64,000 bases of DNA, taken from the NCBI GenBank assembly GCA_020747065.1, contig JAGMVK010000004.1:3162001-3226000 (forward strand), given 5' to 3'. The position numbers and the translations under genes were made by a program. The DNA comes from Cadophora sp. MPI-SDFR-AT-0126 (Eukaryota > Ascomycota > Leotiomycetes > Helotiales > Ploettnerulaceae). Within the stretch, counting starts at the first letter, position 1, and each line of letters begins with the position of its first letter. Below are positions 50,801 through 59,671 of this stretch, piece by piece. The notes under the pieces were generated by a model. That model ran no database searches and was not told the origin of the DNA. It was given only the letters and a program-made list of their open reading frames with translations.

Positions 50801-51035
50801 GAGCCTCTGGCTCCCGAGGTTTTGAGGCTGTTAGAGCCTATTTTAAGCCTCTGGGGGCTTTTGAGGTCTATTTTAAGGTATTGGAGTCTTTGTTTACTTA
50901 TAAGCGAGATATAAACGAGTCTATATTCTTATAAAGAAGAAGTTCTGTAAGCTATATAAAAGGTACTCGGGACTATAAACGTCAAATATCGATCACCGGA
51001 GTAAGAGAGGGCTATTAAAGTAGTTCTGAATTAAG
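47805..51035 (+). pseudogene. Telomere-linked-helicase-family relic B (zinc finger plus recombinase-like part, helicase missing)
   Basis: The + strand read through TAA/TAG gives YKVLIYKIYKRAVKSLDKYL at the start and a C2H2-like block with SRKAIRRHYNKEYN (48,085-48,130). RYSEEAPVYWTQVYI follows. The recombinase-like region includes TTGQPARGEEI (49,650-49,680), NIFVINRQVIFIIRYYKS (ORF 49,552-49,776) and DYRHTIISIRRKYI (50,020-50,060), then a WHxFLG-like block at 50,250. A solo LTR interrupts it at 50,538-50,933, and the remaining 100 bp end where copy C begins near 51,040. The helicase half expected after this point is gone, so B is truncated against C. Non-functional. Confidence 0.75.
50538..50933 (+). 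mobile_element. Solo LTR, 396 bp, 5-bp target duplication AAGAA
   Basis: It starts TGAAAAGAAGTGATAATGG and ends TATATTCTTATA. AAGAA flanks it at 50,533-50,537 and 50,934-50,938. It is the same family as the 47,326 and 54,071 elements but more divergent, with different internal repeats (CCAAGGC, GAGGCT-rich), so it is probably an older or different subfamily. Confidence 0.85.
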
Positions 51036-51056
51036 AGACTCCTATCTATTATTGTT

Positions 51057-51096
51057 AAATAAATCTAATATAAGATTCATTTAATTAGATTTATTT
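51057..51096. repeat. AT-rich palindrome at the start of the copy C homology block
   Basis: AAATAAATCTAA and TTAGATTTATTT form 12-bp inverted arms around a 16-base loop. The equivalent place in the inverted copy (17,020-17,120) has the same strings plus an extra roughly 50-bp partial duplication. Homology between the two copies ends just outside this palindrome, so it may mark an element end or an old rearrangement point. Confidence 0.7.
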
Positions 51097-54070
51097 ATTA
51101 GAGTTACGTCTAAATAAGCTCGGATAAGGCTCAAATTCGAGTATAAGTTAGTTCTAGTATATACGACACTAGCTCCGTCGAAACTTCCACTAGAACCCTA
51201 TTATCAAGTGAGTTTTACGAGAAGATAGTAGTCGTCGTCGATTTTTAATAAGGGAAGTAAATACACAGGCTAAGTCAGTTAAAATACGGTTCTTAAGTAT
51301 AAAGTAAGTATAAAAGTATAAAAGTATAAAAGCAGAGATTATAGCTAGCTATACTACGTATAAGTTTAAATTATAGGTATCGAACGCGTGAGGGCAGTAA
51401 GATACGTAAAGAGAGTAAGAGAAGGAGAGATATTATTTAAATAATTTAAAGAAAGAGTTAAGTTATAGATCTATTTGTTTATTTACTAGTATTTAAAGTA
51501 ATAGTATATACCGTATACTAGTATACTGTATTACCTAGCCAGATTTCCTACTATTTAAGCGGTTCTAATGACTATAATATAACTAAGGAAGTACGAGAGC
51601 GGATTTTAAAAGAAGTAAACTAGATTAAAGGGTTAATTTTATATCGAGTAGAGTTAGATAAGTTACTAATCCCCGTTGGTCTAACTCAGTCCTTGATTCC
51701 CGAATTAAAGAGACTTAAGACAAATAGAAAAGGGCACCTATTTACCCCGTGTCGTTATATTAGTTACTAGCGTCAAGCTATTTAGAAACATTTTAGAGAA
51801 TAGTATAGTTAGGTAAATAAAAGGAAGAAAGGGCGTTAATATACCGGCTAAGAGGTATAAGTACTATAGATTTTAGTCTATTGCCAGTAGTTTTTCCCTA
51901 AAGGTTCCGGTTCTATATTTTTCGAGGTTCAAGTAGACGGATCTAGCCCCGCTATACTGTCAGGAGACGTCGATTTAGAGGCCATTAAGAAACGGTTAAA
52001 CCAGAAGATATAAGAGGCCGACGAGGAGTAACGTCGTTAAATTAGTAAGCTAGAGGAATCCCGGGAGCTAAATCTATAGTTATGTTATATAGGTTAGATT
52101 AAGTATTCCGAAGGGTATAATCGGGAAGAATTACGAGTATTAGTTGCCCCTGTTAAGGAGGACGAGCTAGAATTAAAAGTATTATACCGAGTATTTAATT
52201 AGTTAATTTAAGACGTATAATACTATTATATTCGGTAAGTAGTAGGGTTAGAGGTATTATTTAAAGCAAATAAAAAGGAGGTGGATAAAGAAGTCTAAAT
52301 ACTGTTTAATAGTTAGATAGATATTACTATTATCGTGCGGTATACAAAGGTTTATAAGTAATTAATATATTATATATTTCAATCTAAAGGTATTAAGCCC
52401 GAGAAGCGGTTGGGATTTAAGTTAATAGAGAGGTAATAGATAGCTATTAATAACATATAGACGAATATTAAGGAATTTATATAGTAGAAAGAGGACTAGA
52501 AGGGAGATTTAAGAAGAGGGGGAGAAGAGGAATTAAATAAGGAGATTAAGTAGATAGGCCGAATATAGCGGTAAATTTTACAGTTATAGATTACGTTATT
52601 AAACCAGTTATTACAAGACGACGAGTATAAGAGTGTATTGATTAGTAGGTTAGTCATTTTAGGAATACGAGAAGATAATAGGTAGTTAGATCCCGAGGAT
52701 TACACGCCTAAATATTCGGCCGTAATTAAGTTAGCCCGGTTAATAGTAGTTTAAGAGGCGTACGAGCGGCGACAGAAGGCTATTATATAATACTAAGAGC
52801 GTGATTTAAGTCTAGAGGTAGCTAGAGAAAGAGCGTTAAGCTATTACGTTTTAACCTAAGGTTTAGTTCGTTTGTTTATAACTATAGCCTACGATAATAA
52901 AGATCTTAAGCCTATATAGTAGTTATACTATAGTTAGTTGTACGGTTTTAAAATTCAGTATACCACTACCGCCAAAGGGAAGATCCAGTAGATTAGGAAT
53001 AATATTTTATATCTTAAGATCCGGTTTAGTATAAGCTAATTCTAGGGTATAATTTATAAGTTAATTAAGGAGGCAAGAGAGGAGTTATTTAAGAAGTTAA
53101 TAGTAGTTATAATAAGTAGAGATAGAGAAGTAAATATAAAGTAGGTGCTACCGATCTATTAGGACAGAATAGTAGACTAGCTGTCCGAGACCCGGGTAAG
53201 GTAGTCGTTTTTAGACAACGAGCGGAATCAGTTCGTAGTATATAAGCAGTAGTAGTTATACGAGAGGATATATAAGGAGGAGTAGTTGAGAGGGCAGTTT
53301 ATAGACAGTACGGGGAGGTTAAAAAAGGAAGCTATAGTCGCGTATTAGCGCCACGTGGAGTAGTTCCAGGAGTTATTATAGGTTTTAATGTATTTATACA
53401 GTAGTCAGCTAGCTAGAGCACTAGAGTTATTAAGAATACAGTAGAAGAATACAGCGTATAGTAGCGTATAGAATATTTTCATTAAAGAGGGTTTAGTTAC
53501 GTTCGTAGCTACGTACTATAAGGGTTATTAGAGTAATAAAAATATTAAGATTATACACTGGCATTTACTAAGAGAGGTTAAGGAATTATTAGTATATTAT
53601 TTATAGTTAGTATTACTGTTTTAGGAAAAGTTATAGTTCTAGGTAACAAGGAAATTGAGTAGTAACCTATTTTTATAAGAAGATAGTCAGAAGAAAGAGT
53701 ACCGGTAGTAGACAGGCCTAAAGTAGAAGTAATAGAAGTCTAGGGAAAGTAATGATATTTCTAGAGAGCGAGAGAGAGATAATTAAAGAGAAGAGGGCGA
53801 GGACGAGGACTAGAGGGGTCAAAAGAGGTTATTAGCCTAACGGCAGTCTTGTTCGTAGACGTCTAAATAAGCCCAGAAGATTTTAAAGGAAGTAAGGTTA
53901 CGATTAATAAGTATAGATAGGTTTAGTATTATAAGTTACCGCTAGATTACTATTACTATATCACGCCGGTATTATCGTGAAGACTGATTTAAAGACGAGA
54001 AGACAAAGTTAGAAGAGAGTAATAAATAGGATAAAGATAATACGGATAGGGACGATCTATAGGATTTATA

Positions 54071-54497
54071 TGAAAAGAAGTGATTTGAGTGTGTATGATG
54101 ATTCTATTGAGGGGGCATTTCTAGGTCTATATAACTACTCTAGATGCCAAGCTACCGTCGCTTTAGTTGCCTAATCGAGCCAAGGCTCGCAAGCCTTCGG
54201 CTTATAAAACAGCTCGCAAGCCTTCGACTTATAAAACAGCTCGCAAGCCTCTAGAGTTACAGGCTAGTTAATCTTATAAAACGCCAAGTATAAGTCTTGC
54301 GAGTCTAGAGTTATAGGCTAGCTAGCTTTATAAAACACTCTAGAATTACAGGCTAGTTAGCCCTGTAAAACGCCAAGTATAGGTCTTGCGAGCCTAGAGT
54401 TTACAGGCTAGGTAAAGCCTGTATAGTTCCTTGTTATTAAGCGAGTGTTTACTTTATTTAGACGAGATTAAGCGAGGTACTTGTTTATATTCTTATA
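54071..54497 (+). mobile_element. Solo LTR, 427 bp, 5-bp target duplication TTATA
   Basis: It starts TGAAAAGAAGTGATTTGAG and ends GTTTATATTCTTATA. TTATA flanks it at 54,066-54,070 and 54,498-54,502. Removing it with one TTATA rejoins the coding frame of gene C on either side (a DL...AGH junction), which shows that insertion happened inside a formerly continuous gene. It carries a TATA-like CTATATAACTACTC and repeated GGCTAG units. Confidence 0.9.
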
Positions 54498-54857
54498 TTA
54501 TAAGCCGGTCATAGGACCTATATTATAAGTATGATTTATACCCGGGAGTTAATAAAAGGAGACAATTCTATTATTAGTCGCCGTGAGAAGTTCCGCCGCG
54601 TTAGTCACGTATAGTATTATTTTTTAGGGTTTCTATTAGTATATTAAGGCGTTAAGATAAGTAAGAGAGCCAAGAGAAAGCGGCAGGTATATAAAGAAGA
54701 GATATAAGATATACAAATAGCCCGGTAGAAGCGATTACAAGATATTAACATCTATACAGAGTTAGAGAAGATATTAGAGAGCAAGGCCCGGTTCCGTAGA
54801 TTATAGGAACCCGTGTTAGAAGCCATTATAAAGCACTAGAGCCCCATTTTAGGCGTG

Positions 54858-56651
54858 ATGGCGACGGGAGTAGGGAAGACATTGTTGTTCCAGTTACCAG
54901 CAAAGAGTATGCATTCCGGCACCACCATTGTCATCAGCCCATTGGTTTCATTACAAGAGCATATGGTGGAACGATGTCAGCAACTAGGCATTTCATGTGT
55001 GAAATGGGATCCCAGGCAATGCCATTCCCCCGGCCAGATTGTCATCGTCACCCCGGAGTCAGCCGTCAGCAAGACATTTGGGACATTTTTGGACCGGTTG
55101 CAAGGGTTGCATCAGTTGGACCGGTTTGTATTCGATGAATGTCACACGGTTTTAGACAGCACCCCCGAATTCCGTCCGAAGATGAGGCGATTAGGCGAGT
55201 TAGTGGAAAGGGGGGCGCAGATGGTTTATTTGACGGCGACATTGCCACCACATGCCGAGCCAGAATTCATGAATATTGTAAAGATCCGGGCCGAAGATGT
55301 CCACATATTCCGATCGCCCACCAGCCGTCCCAACATTGCGTATTCCGCGGTTGAGTATGAGGAGGATGAGTTTGGGAGAGGGGATATTGCAGCCGTTTGC
55401 AAGTTGGTGCAAGAGAAGTTGGAAGAATACGCCGCACCAGCCAAAATCATTATATACAGCAGCAGCATTGTCACCACCCAGGAGGTGAGCAGTGCATTAG
55501 ATTGCCACGCATATTACCGAGATGTAGGTGATGCAGCAGTTAAAGATGAGATCCGGAAGGCGTGGGAGAGTTCAGATGGACGGGTTATTGTTGCCACTAA
55601 TGCATTTGGATTGGGCATTGACCGACCCGATGTTCGGGTAGTGATTCATATTGGGCCCATTCACCAGATGCGGAATTATGGTCAAGAGAGTGGACGAGGC
55701 GGGCGGGATGGGTTAAGGAGTCAAGCCATTATTATGATGCCCGTTGGAAAGCAAGAGGCATTGCAAAAGTCGCATGAGCAGGCACAAAGACAACCGCCCA
55801 AGTTTTATATTGCCATGACGGCGAAGGAGAAGGAGAGGATTGAGAGGCAAAAGGTTGAGCGATTTATGAGTGGTGCCAAGTGTCGGCGGATTTATTTGGA
55901 TCAAGAGATGGATGGGAGGATTGATCGGGTGAGGTGTGAGGATGAGGAAGAGCGTTGCGATGTGTGTTACGAGAGTGATGCCACGATGGAAGAATTGGAG
56001 GCGAAGCGGCAAGCATATGTTGAAGAAGCCCGGAAGGAGCAGGAGAAGCAGGGCCGGTCGATGGATAGTGCCATTGATATCCCATCCAGCAGCGTTCGAG
56101 TTGCCGGCGTCCCCATGAACATATTCGACAGCAGCAACGGACCATTTCCCAGTTCACCCCCAGCATATTCACAGAGCAGCACGGTGAGTTTTGATCGAGG
56201 GTTTGCGGCAGATCCGATCAGTCCAGCAGAACGAGAAGAGTTCCAGTCCCAACAGATCCAGCGGCAACAGCAACGATTGCAGGTTCAAGCACATCATCAG
56301 CAAGATGGCCATGACGTATGGGATTTGGAAAATCGATTGGATATGTGGGTTGGCAAGTGTCCATTGTGTTACGTTCGGAAGTGTGGCGGCCGTCAGGTTG
56401 ATATCCGGCATACATTTAAAGAGTGCATGGATGAGGAGCATGTCCAGGCATTACAAAGCGTTCATTTTCAAGCATATGCCAGTTGTCATAATTACGGAGT
56501 TGCCCAGCAGATTTGTATGCAATGGGAGGAGATTTACGAGGGGGATCGGAAGTTTCGGCAGATTCCGGGGGGAATATGTCAATACGAAGGAATTGTCCGA
56601 CTAGTCATCGCAGCCATTTTAGTTGCAGGGCCGTTCGAGGTGTTAGATTAA
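54858..56651 (+). CDS. RecQ-type superfamily 2 helicase ORF (3' part of gene C, unmutated)
   Basis: An open frame of 597 codons starting just before motif I; it is the 3' portion of gene C and not a natural gene start, since homologous coding continues upstream through stops. Visible motifs: Walker A ATGVGKTLLFQLP, Ib ISPLVSLQEHMV, II FDECH (DECH box), III LTATLPP, V TNAFGLGIDRPDVRVVIH and VI ESGRGGRDG. All catalytic residues are present. A Cys-rich zinc-binding segment follows (CRRIYLDQEMDG...CDVC, about residues 350-375), then an acidic/Gln-rich linker and a second Cys/His-rich C-terminal region (CPLCYVRKCGG). RecQ enzymes unwind DNA 3'-5' at forks and telomeres. Whether this fragment is expressed is unknown; ATG at 54,858 is merely the first available. 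Confidence 0.75.
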   Translation: MATGVGKTLLFQLPAKSMHSGTTIVISPLVSLQEHMVERCQQLGISCVKWDPRQCHSPGQIVIVTPESAVSKTFGTFLDRLQGLHQLDRFVFDECHTVLDSTPEFRPKMRRLGELVERGAQMVYLTATLPPHAEPEFMNIVKIRAEDVHIFRSPTSRPNIAYSAVEYEEDEFGRGDIAAVCKLVQEKLEEYAAPAKIIIYSSSIVTTQEVSSALDCHAYYRDVGDAAVKDEIRKAWESSDGRVIVATNAFGLGIDRPDVRVVIHIGPIHQMRNYGQESGRGGRDGLRSQAIIMMPVGKQEALQKSHEQAQRQPPKFYIAMTAKEKERIERQKVERFMSGAKCRRIYLDQEMDGRIDRVRCEDEEERCDVCYESDATMEELEAKRQAYVEEARKEQEKQGRSMDSAIDIPSSSVRVAGVPMNIFDSSNGPFPSSPPAYSQSSTVSFDRGFAADPISPAEREEFQSQQIQRQQQRLQVQAHHQQDGHDVWDLENRLDMWVGKCPLCYVRKCGGRQVDIRHTFKECMDEEHVQALQSVHFQAYASCHNYGVAQQICMQWEEIYEGDRKFRQIPGGICQYEGIVRLVIAAILVAGPFEVLD

Positions 56652-56848
56652 GAGGTTTGGTCAATATGCGAGCGAGGGGTATTTGGGGATTGGACGAGTG
56701 GTTAGACCGGGAGGAAGAAGCGGAAGTTAAGAAGGGAATGTTGAGATGGTTTAGCGAGAAGGTTGTTTGGGGGACCATGGAAGCCAGTGTTTTATTACAG
56801 GTGTTTTATCGGTTAACGGTTGGGTTAGAAGAGTGGAAAAGGGTTTAA

Positions 56849-57103
56849 GGGAATAGGGTTATAAAAGAGCATATCAAAATCAAGGTGTTTTTTCAAGAAA
56901 GGAGACGGCGTAGCAGTTTTTGAAAGGTATTTATTAGAGCGTTAAGGATCCTAACTTTACCTCTTATGTGAGGGAGCTTTTTGAGTCAAACACCAAAATC
57001 GCGGGATGCGGATTTTAATGACTAAGCAGCATTCGGTTCAGACACCATTTGGGTCAGACACCACTTTCCTTATACCCCTCTTACCTCCCCCAAAACATTT
57101 ACG
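56849..57103. other. Spacer between gene C and relic D
   Basis: About 250 bp. AAAATCAAGGTGTT at 56,877-56,890 matches 13,229-13,242. A CAGACACCA motif occurs twice near 57,040-57,060. No gene seen. Confidence 0.5.
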
Positions 57104-59332
57104 ATGAGCTTCTTCTCTTATAACTCGGTCCACCGGGTAGTTATATGTTATACCTGTCATTCTTGCATTGTCCCAGGTCATCGAAGCCAAGAATATCACA
57201 TGCGGGCAGAACCACACCGACTTTTAGGCCAAGTGCTCAAGACGACCCTTGAGTTGCTTAGTACTTATAGTCTAAGAACGCTCGGGGAGCTCCAGCAGCA
57301 TAAGCCTCGAATCGAGGACCATTGTCAAGTGATTGAGCACTTGGCTTGCTATAGTGGCTTTTACTGCCTACAGCCAGAGTGCTAGTATAGTACTCGTTAT
57401 TTCCGTGAGATGAGGAAATATATGCCTTTAGTCCATTAAATCAAGGCTGCAGTCCATGAAAAAACTGCACTGTGGAAAGAGGTTAAGCTTCAGACATATT
57501 TCACAGGGCATGGGAGGATTGATTACTTTGCCGTGACAGATAATCAAGAGAAGGAAGGGGTGTCTAAACAAGCCAGTGATTCTGTTCTCTTGACACAACC
57601 TGAAAAGGAGCTATTTGAGAAGTTAGAGAAGGATTACAAAGATGTGAAATATGATCTTGACGAGCAAGTAACGGTAGTCCAGGATATTGGAGATTCAAGG
57701 TCGGAAAGGGTGCCATAGCTACACGACTTGACGCAATTTCCATCCCACATGATTACGCTGAAGGACGAGGAGATCTGGAGCTCGTATAAGCTGCTACCGA
57801 AGAAAGAGCTTGATGCGGGTAGCGAGAATACTGAGGATCCTAATCTCGTCCGAATCCTAGTTGCGGCTGAAGCTGTCTTGAGAGACGCCTACCGGTTATA
57901 CAGCGATACTTCGCTAGACCGGAAAATGACACAGCAGCGGGCTAATATCCTGAATGAATTCTATGCTGGGGCGTCGGGTAAAGCAGATGGGTTCCGGTAT
58001 TTCAAGAATGCGTCGATCCTAGTCACCTACTTCACTACTATGAAACAGCTGTTAGTGTACTACTACCGAGTAGTATACTGCGAAAGCGGTCATTTCACTC
58101 GGGTTCAGCTAGACCAGATATTACCTAGGGATGTTATCTAACTAACTGCTCATCAGATCCAGGCCATGGATGAGATTATAGATGTATTAGCTCTTGAGGA
58201 TGAGGAGGATGCTAAGCTAGCTTTAAAGCACGCCATTCAGCGACTCTACCTGGCCCTGATCTGCTATACTGTTGGCAGCGTGCTGTTCAAATCGCCTGTC
58301 TTGAGTTTCTGCGCTATGTTGAGCAGGAAAGTCCGTGGGAAAGGCCGAGGGTTATGGGAGGAACCGGGAAACTTCAACAGTCACTTGTCAGCTCTGACTT
58401 GGACTGCCCAGCTCGTGCTCTTTGATTATGCTTGTTTTCAAGAGCAGGACGATGAAGATCAAATCCCCGTCTTTCTTGCCAAGATCTGCAAGAAGTTCTT
58501 CCAATAGCTGGCCGAGACACCGTTTGGGCATATTCTGCAATAGAGGCTGTACTTGTTCAAGGTTGGAAAGGCTGCAATTGCAAAACACCAAGCCCGGTGG
58601 TTGCTGGACAGGCAGACGATAAAATATCGCGGAGTAGAGTTGCAAATGTCGCAGATCTCGGACTTAGTGGTTTCTGAATATCAATAAGCCCATGCCCTAC
58701 TCTATAACGAGCTCCTGTTCCAAGCCAAGGACCTGATCTCAATAGAATCGTGGAGGCTAAAGGACGATCTGGATCTAGAAGATTTTGGAGGCTCGTGGCT
58801 CTGTCATCCTAGCAATGCCGAGTTCCTAGAGGGTGCTGAGCTCGCTCTCTTCCGGCGGATACAAGGCAATACTGAGCTCCGGGCTATATTCTTGACGAAG
58901 GCTAAAGACGGGAGCATAGTCTTGTGTCCTAAAGCTATGGACATCTACGAGGCACACGCCCAAGAATTCCTTAAGCGGGTCCTCGTGCTATTTCATATCC
59001 CACTGGGCCCGCCACTGCGAGAACCCGAATTGCTATCGGTAATGTGGCGGAACAATGCTCGACAGCGCCATTTATTAATCTGGGAGAAGCTGGTCATGAT
59101 CTACACCCAGTATCACAAGGGTCAGCAGCAGTCCGGCGCGTACAAGGACAGCATTCGCTTCTTACCCAAGGCGATTGGGGGTCTGTTGCTTTCGTATAAT
59201 TACCTACGGCGTTCAGCGGTCATACCGCAACCTAATCTTGCGTCTTTATTCATTGTTGATGCGAAAAGAATTCAGGTCCCAACAATTAGAAAGCTGTATC
59301 CAACCCCGACATGGCAAAGCCGTGGATGCTGA
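57104..59332 (+). pseudogene. Telomere-linked-helicase-family relic D, one frame with seven Gln-type stops, no helicase
   Basis: One reading frame runs 743 codons from the ATG-type start at 57,104 (MSFFSYNSVHRVV) to 59,332. It is broken by only seven stops, all TAA or TAG (near 57,383, 57,437, 57,716, 58,139, 58,505, 58,541 and 58,685), several at positions where Gln fits; no frameshift is needed. N-terminus: CYTCHSCIVPG and LACYSGFYCLQPEC zinc-finger-like DUF3505 features. C-terminus: PLGPPLREPELLSVMW, YTQYHKGQQQSG and IRFLPKAIGGLL, matching the Arg-I and Lys blocks of the recombinase-like region of copies A-C. The second catalytic half (His/Tyr) and the helicase are absent. It is the least RIP-damaged copy apart from the helicase part of C. 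Confidence 0.78.
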
Positions 59333-59671
59333 GGCGCGACCCGTTCGTTTATTTATTGGAGAGCATAAATGTCTCATAAATTACGGCCTTACTGCCTCCA
59401 TCCGCGGTTACACCATTTTCCTTATACAAGCACCCCCAAAAGCGGTCGCGGCACGAAATAGTGTATTAAGCTCTTTATTACAAAGTATTTATTGCTTTGG
59501 AGAAATTCAATGGTTTCCGAGCTGCCACCTTTAGCGAAGAATACTCACTGTGATGGTCGTTGTCGTTGCCCCACATTTTCCTTCGGGCCGTCAATTTTCC
59601 GGTATTTCTAAAAGCCCAGCGCCAAAACAAAACAAAACAGGCTGTCCGCGAACATCAACAACCTCCGCCTC
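59333..59671. other. Upstream region of the HNH gene
   Basis: About 340 bp, GC-normal, with an AAACAAAACAAAACAG A-rich stretch close to the start codon, typical of fungal 5' leaders. No independent gene is supported; overlapping ORFs at 59,550-59,972 are shadows of the HNH gene. Confidence 0.5.

Larger units (their letters stand above)
51540..56848 (+). pseudogene. Telomere-linked-helicase-family gene C, most complete copy, interrupted
   Basis: The + strand from about 51,540 encodes, in order: a zinc-finger-like block (CRYISYQRQAIQKHF after Gln-to-stop is allowed for, about 51,755), a long helical region, a recombinase-like region (LARALELLRI near 53,420; FVATYYKG and HWHLPREVEELLVYYL at 53,500-53,620; SYR-x-ITITISRRYYR at 53,940), a solo LTR (54,071-54,497), an AGH...YTRE block, and a full RecQ-type helicase (54,840-55,760). 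A Cys-rich C-terminus follows. The 5' part is full of TAA/TAG; from about 54,850 the sequence is unmutated. A TAA at 56,649 and a frame slip before 56,690 interrupt the last roughly 60 codons. Relatives include fungal subtelomeric TLH/RecQ proteins; their natural role is unclear. Confidence 0.8.

Noticed and set aside
47326..54497. A 7.2-kb DNA transposon with long terminal inverted repeats (47,326-47,804 versus 54,071-54,497)
   Set aside because: Each repeat has its own perfect 5-bp target duplication and TG-type end, and a third copy sits between them; independent solo LTR insertions explain all of this better.
55066..56604. Numerous ORFs overlapping the helicase on both strands
   Set aside because: They are shadows of the unmutated helicase frame, which carries all the conserved motifs.
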